Assembly (NCBI GenBank): GCA_910586205.1
Contig: CAJUGD010000047.1
Coordinates: 1-13,424 of the forward strand
Direction: 5' to 3'
DNA: 13,424 bases
Origin: an uncultured Lachnospiraceae bacterium
GTDB lineage: Bacteria; Bacillota; Clostridia; Lachnospirales; Lachnospiraceae
Shown: piece by piece, positions 1 through 5,421 of the stretch
Layout of the letters: each line of letters begins with the position of its first letter
Position numbering within the stretch: the stretch's first letter is position 1
Made by a program: the position numbers and the translations under genes
The notes under the pieces: model-generated
What the model saw: only the letters and a program-made list of their open reading frames with translations
What the model was told of the DNA's origin: nothing
Database searches by the model: none

Positions 1-242
1 CAGCACAGATACTCCAAAGCGTCCTCCAGGGTGAAATAGATAAATACCCGGTTTAGGTCGTCCAGCCAGCCATTGCGGACGGACAGCCCCATGCGGTCAA
101 GCATAAGGCCGTAGAGGATCTTGGCGTCAGAGGATATGCGTCGGTAGCCAGGGTCAGTGAACAGCACTTTCGGTATCCGGTAGAAGGTATATTGTTCCGC
201 CTCGTCGCCATAGAAGTAATCCAGCATGGCAGGGTCTAGCAT
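1..242 (-). CDS. Replication initiator protein A (RepA N-terminal domain), partial, runs off the left edge
   Basis: Eighty codons are open from the ATG at 242 to the window edge. The translation begins MLDPAMLDYFYGDEAEQY and continues with FYRIPKVLFTDPGYR, then SSDAKILYGLMLDRMGLS and VFIYFTLEDALEYLC. This YRIPK.LF / DAK.LYGL.LDRM / VFIYFT pattern is characteristic of the RepA N-terminal family found on Firmicutes plasmids and integrative conjugative elements, where it starts replication of the element. An AGGTGG sequence sits before the start. A terminator-like hairpin (292-324) lies about 50 bp upstream, so initiator transcription may be attenuated. The 3' part is outside the window, so it cannot be told whether the gene is intact. 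Family assignment is from remembered motifs. Confidence 0.82.
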   Translation of the reverse strand, partial: MLDPAMLDYFYGDEAEQYTFYRIPKVLFTDPGYRRISSDAKILYGLMLDRMGLSVRNGWLDDLNRVFIYFTLEDALEYLC

Positions 243-291
243 GGCTTTGCTTCACCACCTTTCCGCAGTCAGCAGGCCGGAAGAAGGCATG

Positions 292-324
292 AAAAAAGGA
301 CACCACCGTAAGATAGCGTCCTTT
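292..324 (-). terminator. Intrinsic terminator or attenuator in the repA leader
   Basis: On the minus strand a 12-bp stem (arms 313-324 and 295-306, some G-U pairs) with a 6-nt loop is followed directly by six T residues (plus-strand A292-A297). It lies between the disrupted upstream region and the repA start at 242. It either ends upstream transcription or acts as an attenuator in the repA leader. The plus-strand side has no T-run. Confidence 0.65.
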
Positions 325-390
325 ATTGTGTAATTTGCCGAAAACCCATGCTTTTATAGCCGTCTGTGACTGATATTTTTAGTAGTTTCG

Positions 391-556
391 CTAGAGCGTG
401 TCTGAAAATTGCTTTCCGTCAGATGTGCGTCACAATTTGTGGGAGATTTGGCCCGAATGAGGGAGGCGTAGTGGGCTACGTTGACCGAATGAAAGCCAAA
501 TCTCCCGCAAAGTGGGGCATGCATATGGCGGGAATGAATTTTCAGACACGCTCTAG
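391..556. mobile_element. 166-bp full-length palindromic element, MITE-like (copy 1)
   Basis: The two ends are a perfect 20-bp inverted repeat (391-410 and 537-556) beginning CTAGAGCGTGTCTG. Pairing continues through the whole element to a central hairpin, CGTAG-TGGG-CTACG, at 467-480, so position i pairs with 167-i all along. Outside the ends TTCG occurs on both sides (387-390 and 557-560). The duplicated target could therefore be TTCG, or CTAG or TA within the palindromic ends; the sequence alone does not decide. There is no transposase, so movement would need one in trans. It interrupts a relaxase-like reading frame. See 3949-4114 for a diverged second copy of the same length. Confidence 0.8.
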
Positions 557-662
557 TTCGCTTAGAATACTCCGCTTTACTGTAATCAATACACTCCGCC
601 AGCACAGCAGTAATGCTTCGCCCTTCACAGGCATGGCGGGGTTTTAATTTTAAGATTGCCAT
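557..662 (-). pseudogene. N-terminal stub of a mobilization relaxase, cut by the palindromic element
   Basis: An ATG at 662 follows AAAGGAG at good spacing. It gives MAILKLKPRHACEGRS, then ITAVLAECIDYSK, which resembles the first 30 residues of MobA/VirD2-type relaxases (MAxxKxxP...GRS......DY.KNP). After 35 codons the frame enters the palindromic element at 556. None of the catalytic Tyr/His motifs that should follow are present downstream. If one copy of TTCG/CGAA is removed with the element, the restored frame stops within a few codons, so the gene was probably already short before the insertion. The relaxase assignment rests on a short N-terminus and is moderate. Confidence 0.5.
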
Positions 663-870
663 GTGTGGCGGCTCCTTTCTGTAAAATAGCAGCATCCACA
701 GAACGATTACATTTTGTGGTTGCAATTTCACGGGCCAAATCAGTATTCAGACTGTCTTTAAAATTATGCTGTATACATAATATAGCAGCAATGGCAGCAT
801 AAAACGGAATGCCGTTTTCTCTTACAATTTTTCTTATGTGCCCTCCAACTCTCAAAAAGTTAGTTTTCAT
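625..870 (-). CDS. Small hypothetical protein, translationally overlapped with the PEBP gene
   Basis: This is an 81-codon frame whose ATG (870) overlaps the stop region of the PEBP gene ending at 860, with AAAGG just upstream. Such overlap suggests translational coupling. The protein starts MKTNFLRVGGHIRKIVRENG and contains LAREIATTKCNRSVDAAI. That gives a faint resemblance to the Spo0A C-terminal DNA-binding fold (L...IA....N..RV..AI) carried by several conjugative elements, but gaps are needed and the match is not convincing. Its last 13 codons overlap the relaxase start in another frame, so the natural C-terminus may be lost. It may be a degraded gene. Confidence 0.33.
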   Translation of the reverse strand: MKTNFLRVGGHIRKIVRENGIPFYAAIAAILCIQHNFKDSLNTDLAREIATTKCNRSVDAAILQKGAATHGNLKIKTPPCL

Positions 871-1363
871 AAATGCCTTTGAGTGTATACTGAGCTAAGA
901 TATGCCCCTCCATTGCCCGATAAAGTTCATTTAGCAAAAAGCCTTGCTCTATATCCAGCATTTTGTCTATTGCGAATACATGAAGTTCATAGATATGTGG
1001 CTGATCGGGCGGTGCCATACCGCCATAGTAAGAAGATAATTTAACAGACTGCTCACCGCCCTGTATGCTTGTCCAACTATTTCTCCCTTGCACAAAATCC
1101 GTTGCGGTCTGACTTTCATTATCTTTTATCTCAAAACGGGCTATGTTTGCCGCAAGCCAATGTATCCATGTAAAGCCGCCTGTTACCGGATAAGCATCCT
1201 TATCTTCCAGTACAATCGCAAGTGATACTGTTTTTTCGGGTGCGTTTTCTACCTTAAACGGCAATGAAAAGGTAGGAATGTGGTTCTCGTTAAATTGCGT
1301 TCCACGTCCTCCATACTGAGGCTGTATAATACCGTTAATAATTCCGCTGCTTGTTACATTCAT
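860..1363 (-). CDS. YbhB/YbcL family Raf-kinase-inhibitor-like protein (PEBP fold)
   Basis: The protein is 167 aa, the usual length of bacterial PEBP proteins. The ATG at 1363 (MNVTSSG) follows GGAGG by 8 nt and is preferred over an upstream in-frame TTG at 1378. PEBP ligand-pocket motifs are visible: VLEDKDA near residues 51-57, TWIHWL at 65-70, YYGGMAPP at 112-119 and HIYELHVFAID at 123-133. Bacterial members are cytoplasmic and their ligand is mostly unknown. It lies 81 bp downstream of an HxlR regulator on the same strand and has its own promoter-like sequence, so it is probably the regulator's target. The fold is secure; the physiological role is not. Confidence 0.9.
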   Translation of the reverse strand: MNVTSSGIINGIIQPQYGGRGTQFNENHIPTFSLPFKVENAPEKTVSLAIVLEDKDAYPVTGGFTWIHWLAANIARFEIKDNESQTATDFVQGRNSWTSIQGGEQSVKLSSYYGGMAPPDQPHIYELHVFAIDKMLDIEQGFLLNELYRAMEGHILAQYTLKGIYEN

Positions 1364-1394
1364 GTTTAATACCTCCAATCAATTTTATGGAAAT

Positions 1395-1423
1395 ATTATA
1401 AGCAGCCGGTTTTGAATAGTAAA
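1395..1423 (-). promoter_or_regulatory. Sigma-A-like promoter of the PEBP gene
   Basis: On the minus strand TTTACT (1418-1423) and a perfect TATAAT (1395-1400) are separated by exactly 17 bp and point at the PEBP start at 1363. Confidence 0.6.
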
Positions 1424-1425
1424 TT

Positions 1426-1443
1426 ACCCACTTTTTTGTGGGT
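1426..1443. promoter_or_regulatory. Palindrome next to the PEBP promoter: HxlR operator candidate or hairpin
   Basis: ACCCAC-TTTTTT-GTGGGT is a perfect inverted repeat, ending 2 bp from the -35 box of the PEBP promoter and just after the HxlR stop codon (1445). Its place suits an operator for the HxlR protein encoded next door. As RNA it could also form a short stem, but no clear T-tail follows. Confidence 0.45.
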
Positions 1444-1444
1444 G

Positions 1445-1810
1445 TCAATCCGGGATAACACCCTTTTCCTCTAAGATATGTTCCATTCCATTCCTTTTTA
1501 GGTAGTCAATCCCTATGTGCTGCATGATTCTCAATGCTTCCAATATCTGCGCTCCCATATCTTCTGTCAATGAATACTCAACATGAAGGGGATAGCCCTC
1601 AAAAGATTTCTTTTCAACAAAGCCGTAGTCAATCAGTTCTTTTAAATGCTCCAACAGCATTTTTTGTGTAATTCCGTCTATATCTCTTTCCAGCTTTGCG
1701 AGGGAAGCAGCCCCTAAACGTAACCGCCATAATATAATCGGCTTCCACTTCCCCTTTATCATGTCATGCACAAGTTCTAAAGGACAGGTAAATTCTTCAC
1801 GTACTTTCAT
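1445..1810 (-). CDS. HxlR-family winged-helix transcriptional regulator
   Basis: The protein is 121 aa with the ATG at 1810 (MKVREEF) 8 nt after AAAGGAG; an in-frame TTG at 1816 is too close to that site. The family signature is clear: CPLELVHDMIKGKWK at residues 9-23, followed by the recognition-helix region SLAKLERDIDGITQKMLLEHLKEL split over 36-59 and the wing EKKSFEGYPLHVEYSLTE at 66-83. HxlR proteins are cytoplasmic dimers, and several sense electrophiles or disulfide stress through the conserved N-terminal Cys, here Cys9. Neighbour and likely target is the PEBP gene. Whether Cys9 is a redox sensor here is inference. Confidence 0.92.
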   Translation of the reverse strand: MKVREEFTCPLELVHDMIKGKWKPIILWRLRLGAASLAKLERDIDGITQKMLLEHLKELIDYGFVEKKSFEGYPLHVEYSLTEDMGAQILEALRIMQHIGIDYLKRNGMEHILEEKGVIPD

Positions 1811-1834
1811 AAGCAAAGCTCCTTTCGCTTTGTT

Positions 1835-1863
1835 ATTATACGCATTATTTCACAATTCGGCAA
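1835..1863 (-). promoter_or_regulatory. Sigma-A-like promoter of the HxlR gene
   Basis: Minus-strand TTGCCG (1858-1863) and TATAAT (1835-1840) have a 17-bp spacer and lie about 25 bp upstream of the HxlR start at 1810. Confidence 0.6.
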
Positions 1864-2030
1864 CTGAAAGCATGATGATTTCTTATACTATGAAAATATA
1901 TGGAGTTTGTTTGCAGTCTGTAACTGGCTTTTGGCTTGCACCCTTTTGCCTCCTTCCGGGTCGTCCCTCACCGGCAGTCGGACGTGTTTCCTCACCCGCA
2001 CCATGGTTTTGGCAAACACCGGGCACTTCT

Positions 2031-2180
2031 TTGGCACGGTTCTCCCTGTACAACCGCACCTATGTTTCCACTTTATTTAAAAACACTATTGGCATCAATT
2101 TTTACAAATACCTGACGCGGATCCGTTTTCGTAAAGCTTTACTGGAACTGTCCTCCACCTCCAAAAGCTTGACAGAGTAA
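2031..2180 (+). pseudogene. Fragment of an AraC-family regulator (part of the helix-turn-helix domain)
   Basis: The frame reads LARFSLYNRTYVSTLFKN, then TIGINFYKYLTRIRFRKALLE, then LSSTSKSLTE and a stop (TAA 2178-2180). NRTYVSTLFK..(G)INFYKYLTRIR is the first helix-turn-helix of AraC/XylS regulators in two-component systems of Clostridia, normally followed by IAEIAL...GF and the second helix-turn-helix. Both the N-terminal part and the second helix-turn-helix are absent. The sequence just upstream in the same frame is Pro-rich, GC-richer and does not look like an AraC protein. This is a remnant with no expected function. Confidence 0.6.
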
Positions 2181-2408
2181 CCATCATTTTCTAAATCACC
2201 CCCTCAAAGTCGGCAGTTCTGGTAGCTTAAAAATAATGCCCTAAAATATCAAATCGAACTTTTGGATTTTTTGAAAATTTTCGATTATTATTTTTGTATG
2301 TCTCCTTTAGCTTTTCCTTTGGATTTCGTTTGTGGTGTTAGTCATCTTTTTTCTTTTTTAATGGATAAATTTCCGCTTATCCTTCTATTTGTTTCGTGTG
2401 TACCTATA

Positions 2409-3272
2409 CTACTCTTTGCCTCCGATACAGTTTCTATTTTCGTTCATACGCCTCAGGCGCCTGCTGATATGCATGTCCCGATTCTGCATCACGGTGCTTT
2501 CGTTTAAGAGCAGGTTTCGCAGGAAAATTTCCAAAAATTCCGTGGTTTCATGGATTCCACGAGTTAAATCCGTGTAATTGGCGCAAACAAGTGCATTACG
2601 AAAATACCATGCATAATCCGCAAAAATATCATTCGTTGCTGCAAACCCCAGTGTCCTTAAGTACTTAATAAAAAATACCGCAGTCGTCCTGGTATTGCCC
2701 TCCTCGAAAACGTGGATCTGCCACAGCTGGGAAATAAACACTGCAAGATGCCGGATGATCTCATTCATGTCCAACCCCCGGTAACTGAACTCCTTTTCTC
2801 TAGAGAAGTCATACTCAAGCGTAGCCTTCAGTTCCGAAGCACTCCCGTATATGATGCTTGCCCCATCGAGAATCCATTCTTTTTTTGTGATATTGTAATT
2901 CCTGATCTGCCCGGCATGTCTATAGATCCCCGTAAAAAGCCTGCGGTGGATGGAGAGGTATTCTGTCGGTACGAACGAAAAAGCGGTTTCCGACAACAGC
3001 CCAGCTATCCGTGCAGATACTTTGTCAGCTTCTTCCGTGCGTCCATCATCCATATGTTCCTGCCGTTCTGCGTAATATATATCGATCCGCTCCTGAGCTT
3101 CCTGTATGGTGATCTCGCCTTCAATATTTTGAATGGCGGTCTCAGCCAGGTATGCCGATGTCTTAAGTCCGTCCACTTTCTGCAGCCCAATCGCTGTGTG
3201 CCAGACATATCTTCTTCCGGCCTTGTCTGGAGCAATATCTTTGATGTATTCCTTAAATGGGTCATTACCCAT
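2409..3272 (-). CDS. Fic family protein (putative AMP transferase, variant active site)
   Basis: The protein is 287 aa from the ATG at 3272 (MGNDPFKEYI), which follows GGGAGGG closely. Upstream in-frame ATGs also follow GGAAGG-like sites, so a longer N-terminus is possible. The Fic core is visible: FVPTEYLSIHRRLFTGIYRHAG at residues 100-121 and the active-site loop HVFEEGNTR at 187-195. The canonical motif is HPFxxGNGR; the His, Phe, acidic residue, Gly-Asn and Arg are kept, and the second Gly is Thr194. Fic enzymes transfer AMP or related groups to hydroxyl side chains of target proteins. No clear (S/T)xxxE(G/N) inhibitory helix was found, although IEGE at 50-53 resembles part of one, and no separate antitoxin gene is adjacent. 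It could be a toxin or a regulator. Confidence 0.85.
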   Translation of the reverse strand: MGNDPFKEYIKDIAPDKAGRRYVWHTAIGLQKVDGLKTSAYLAETAIQNIEGEITIQEAQERIDIYYAERQEHMDDGRTEEADKVSARIAGLLSETAFSFVPTEYLSIHRRLFTGIYRHAGQIRNYNITKKEWILDGASIIYGSASELKATLEYDFSREKEFSYRGLDMNEIIRHLAVFISQLWQIHVFEEGNTRTTAVFFIKYLRTLGFAATNDIFADYAWYFRNALVCANYTDLTRGIHETTEFLEIFLRNLLLNESTVMQNRDMHISRRLRRMNENRNCIGGKE

Positions 3273-3356
3273 ACGATCCCTCCCTGTCATTTTGTCCTTC
3301 CCTTGCATGTATCCTTCCCATACCATGCTGGGGAGTTATGTTTCTGTTCCTACAAT

Positions 3357-3385
3357 ATTATACTGTATCCGCACCCGAAAAGCAA
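3357..3385 (-). promoter_or_regulatory. Sigma-A-like promoter of the fic gene
   Basis: On the minus strand TTGCTT (3380-3385), a 17-bp spacer and a perfect TATAAT (3357-3362) lie about 85 bp upstream of the fic start at 3272. The -35 box is weak. Confidence 0.45.
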
Positions 3386-3501
3386 AACATTTCCACCTCC
3401 CGGTCGGTGTGCCATCCCCATACACCAAAGACCCTCGCATTTCTGCAGATGCCTGCCGGCTCCCCCCCTCCTCAGGGATACAGGAGAGATAATAGGAGGA
3501 C

Positions 3502-3588
3502 ATGATGTCGAGAGTGAAAAAAGTAAGTGCAACACTGACATCCTTTGGGAAGTGGGTTCTGGAAAGAGATGGGATCTCCGCATTCTGA
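3502..3588 (+). CDS. Possible 28-aa peptide with a strong ribosome binding site
   Basis: TAGGAGGAC precedes ATGATG at 3502. The short frame starts MMSRVKKVSATLTSFGKW and ends at TGA 3586-3588. The binding site is as good as those of real genes here, but the product matches nothing I recognise. It may be the start of a gene that has decayed. It lies between the divergent fic promoter and the second palindromic element. Confidence 0.25.
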   Translation: MMSRVKKVSATLTSFGKWVLERDGISAF

Positions 3589-3752
3589 GATTCTGACAGA
3601 CGGCATTTCATCCCAACGATTCAGTGCCGTTATAGAGGACGGGAAATGCGAAAAAACACAGAGAGAGTTCCGATCCAAAAATACCGGTCTTATCCTACAA
3701 GGCTGCAACGAACCCTGAACGTATGAACAAAAAAGAAAGGAGTGACTGTCTT

Positions 3753-3803
3753 ATGGCAACATCCAAAACAATCGTCATTCTTGGACATAACAGATGGCGA
3801 TGA
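3753..3803 (+). pseudogene. Possible gene start with good RBS, broken after 16 codons
   Basis: GAAAGGAG (3735-3742) is followed 10 nt later by ATG and MATSKTIVILGHNRWR, then a stop. The high-quality binding site and quick stop suggest the 5' end of a lost gene. No family can be assigned. The rest of 3589-3940 shows no convincing coding frame. Confidence 0.22.
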
Positions 3804-3948
3804 TATTGTTGACGGCCTGCATGCCGATTCGCAGAGCCGGACTGGCGAGATCCTACAGTGGCTTTCTTACAGCCTAAGAGGTTCTACAATTCTACGCTTC
3901 AAACAGTTGCCAAATTCCGACCATTCGGCGTTGTGTTCCCGGCAGTAC

Positions 3949-4114
3949 CTAGTGCTCCATCCGACCAGAAATTGCACTTTCAGCACCGTCTATTTTGCCA
4001 TCTGCTGCGTTGTCGTTAGTCAACGATGCCACCGCATCGTCTCCCTCCTCCGCCTTGCAGACTGACAAAATATCCGGCACTGGCAGTGCAATTTCTGGCC
4101 GGATGGAACACTAG
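3949..4114. mobile_element. 166-bp full-length palindromic element, MITE-like (copy 2)
   Basis: This element is bounded by CTAG at both ends (3949-3952 and 4111-4114). The outer arms, about 50 nt each, are inverted repeats with scattered mismatches, and a near match extends a few bases outside (AGTAC / GTACT). The centre is a hairpin, ACGATGC-CACC-GCATCGT at 4023-4040, exactly at the midpoint. It has no coding capacity. Length, CTAG borders and the central arrangement match the element at 391-556, although the arms have diverged strongly. It sits directly downstream of the minus-strand gene ending at 4131 and could also act as a terminator or 3' RNA structure for it. Confidence 0.7.
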
Positions 4115-4130
4115 TACTACAGCGAAAACG

Positions 4131-4598
4131 TCATAATCCCAGATCTGGTTCTCTCGGATATGCAGCTTCCCTCCAAAACAGACCTTCTGAAAACGCTATC
4201 TGTTTCATAACGGATTGAACGTCCTCCGCAGGATTATATACTGACAGATTTAAACAGTCCCAATCAAAAACCAAAAGTACATCCTGCTCTGCAAACACTA
4301 CGTTCAGCGTTCCCGAATGGTTCTCCATAATCTCACAGACTGCATCCTCTATCATCTTCGGTTTGGGTCGGTCAATCCACTCACCCCATAAAACTGACAC
4401 ATGATAATAACACATCAGCTTTAATATAACGGAAACAAACCTGTTCTTTATATCAATGTGCTTATCACTGTTTAACAGGTAATACTCTACGTCAAAAAAC
4501 TGCCCCTCATTGTCATCTTCTATCTGTTTTGGCAAGAAATCCATGATGTAACATGATTTTTTTAATAATATATCAATTTTCTCCATTTTACTTTCCAT
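4131..4598 (-). CDS. Hypothetical protein, 155 aa
   Basis: The ATG at 4598 (MESKMEKIDILLKKSCY) follows AGGTGGT and overlaps the end of the 47-aa gene upstream by 11 bp, pointing to coupled translation. An internal ATG at 4586 is a weaker alternative. The protein is acidic and soluble, with no signal peptide. Features include FFDVEYYLLNSDKHIDIKNR, a hydrophobic helix FVSVILKLMCYYHVSVLWGEW, and VVFAEQDVLLVFDWDCLNLSVYN near the C-terminus, which reads like paired beta strands. I do not recognise the family. Its size and acidity would suit an immunity-type or small regulatory protein, but that is only a guess. Confidence 0.7.
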   Translation of the reverse strand: MESKMEKIDILLKKSCYIMDFLPKQIEDDNEGQFFDVEYYLLNSDKHIDIKNRFVSVILKLMCYYHVSVLWGEWIDRPKPKMIEDAVCEIMENHSGTLNVVFAEQDVLLVFDWDCLNLSVYNPAEDVQSVMKQIAFSEGLFWREAAYPREPDLGL

Positions 4599-4731
4599 TT
4601 TGTACCACCTGTGACTCATTTGCATTATTAGAATTGATATTACTTTTTTTCCGATTTATCACTTTGTTTACCCACAAATCAACAAAGATTTCTGCGATAT
4701 CTGCAATCATGTCTATGATAAAATCAAACAT
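4588..4731 (-). CDS. Small protein, 47 aa, amphipathic N-terminal helix and basic tail
   Basis: The ATG at 4731 follows GTGGAGG by 8 nt. The product starts MFDFIIDMIADIAEIFVDLW and continues VNKVINRKKSN with an Asn/Ser-rich tail. The first 24 residues form a hydrophobic, acidic-faced helix followed by a basic stretch, which suits a membrane-associated or single-span small protein. The stop (4588-4590) lies inside the next gene, overlapping its ATG by 11 bp, so the two are likely co-translated. The ribosome binding site lies within the end of the response-regulator stub upstream. Confidence 0.6.
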   Translation of the reverse strand: MFDFIIDMIADIAEIFVDLWVNKVINRKKSNINSNNANESQVVQNGK

Positions 4732-4889
4732 TTTGCACGCCTCCACTTCCTTGTTATACGTTTCCCCAATGCAAGCAGCCCCTCACCCGTAACATGAGCT
4801 TCTATACTGCTCCCTGGCTGCTGTTCCTCCACCAACCCGCATATATACTCCCTGATCGCTTTTTCATCATCCACAACTGCTATTTCCAA
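4713..4889 (-). pseudogene. N-terminal stub of a response-regulator receiver domain
   Basis: From a TTG start at 4889 (GAGGTG 9 nt upstream) the frame reads LEIAVVDDEKAIREYICGLV, then EEQQPGSSIEAHVTGEGLLA. The paired acidic residues after a hydrophobic strand (VVDDE) and the spacing to LL. are typical of the receiver domain of LytTR-type (AgrA-like) regulators. After about residue 43 the similarity ends (GKRITRKWRRAK) and the frame stops at residue 58. The phospho-acceptor Asp strand (IIFLDI-like) and the whole output domain are missing. The break point is around 4760. This is a remnant, not a functional regulator. Confidence 0.6.
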
Positions 4890-5214
4890 AATCCATCACC
4901 TCAAATCCATATAGGCATTCACTTCCTATATCATATATCGGCAGAAAATTTCTGTTTTTCAGGGCAAAGACAACGAAACAACCACTTTTGGGGAACAAAA
5001 AGCAAAAATACAGTATGGAGACGGCTTCTACGCTCTGCTTCGGTCGCTGCTGAACAAGTGCCGTCATTTCCGCTTCCAGTTCGCTTAATGTGCCTGCTTT
5101 CTCCGGGTGCAGTCCAGTACAGAATAATACTGCCTTGTCCACTCCCGCCTCATCCATTTTATCCAACTGCATTTTTGCCGGGAACATGATATGTTCGTGG
5201 CTGTCTATAATCAT
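4867..5214 (-). pseudogene. Amidohydrolase-family protein, truncated N-terminal fragment
   Basis: The ATG at 5214 follows AAGGAGG and gives MIIDSHEHIMFPAKMQLDK, then MDEAGVDKAVLFCTGLHPEK and LSELEAEMTALVQQ. The HxH motif (His6 and His8) followed by a predicted strand (KAVLFCT) is the N-terminal metal-binding part of amidohydrolase/TatD-like enzymes. After about residue 55 the frame becomes unrelated (RPKQSVEAVSILYF...) and ends at 115 aa, against roughly 250-300 for the family. The remaining metal ligands are absent, so no activity is expected. Its tail overlaps the start of the response-regulator stub, so the two fragments lie head to tail. Confidence 0.65.
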
Positions 5215-5357
5215 TTTGAGAACCTCCTTTTCCCGGAAGTTCCTCCGAGGGTTGAATATTCATTAAGCGAAATAGGCAATACCCTAAGACCAATCTTGAG
5301 TGAGCTGTTTCAAAAATAGATAATTAATTCCGTGGAAGAAAAATGATGAGGTTTATC

Positions 5358-5386
5358 TTGACAGTTCTGATATACGATTGTATAAT
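5358..5386 (+). promoter_or_regulatory. Consensus sigma-A promoter of the blaI-like operon
   Basis: A perfect TTGACA (5358-5363), a 17-bp spacer and a perfect TATAAT (5381-5386) occur 36 bp upstream of the repressor start. Such an ideal promoter would be strong unless repressed, which fits the overlapping palindrome. Confidence 0.88.
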
Positions 5387-5404
5387 TCATTATACAATCG
5401 TATA
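5371..5404. promoter_or_regulatory. BlaI-type operator, perfect 15+15 palindrome
   Basis: Arms TATACGATTGTATAA (5371-5385) and its exact complement (5390-5404) are separated by TTCA. The palindrome covers the 3' part of the promoter spacer, the whole -10 box and the start region. Bound repressor would therefore block RNA polymerase. It lies directly before a BlaI/MecI/CopY gene, so autoregulation is the natural reading. The inner TATAC/GTATA half-sites differ from the staphylococcal TACA/TGTA box. Confidence 0.85.
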
Positions 5405-5421
5405 AAAGGAGACCTTAATAC

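Noticed and set aside
354..731. A 125-codon minus-strand frame and a 93-codon plus-strand frame (366-647) across the first palindrome
   Set aside because: Both are open mainly because the palindromic element is open on both strands. Their middle parts are mirror translations of the element, not proteins.
2712..3596. A 294-codon plus-strand frame antisense to fic
   Set aside because: It is a shadow of the fic gene with no RBS, and rich in Cys, Pro and Phe as expected for antisense frames. The fic frame has clear motifs.
3742..4065. A 107-codon plus-strand frame
   Set aside because: The better RBS-spaced start (3753) is in another frame, and the C-terminal third is translation of the second palindromic element.
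4794..5189. A 131-codon plus-strand frame
   Set aside because: It is antisense to the amidohydrolase and response-regulator stubs, which have recognisable motifs.
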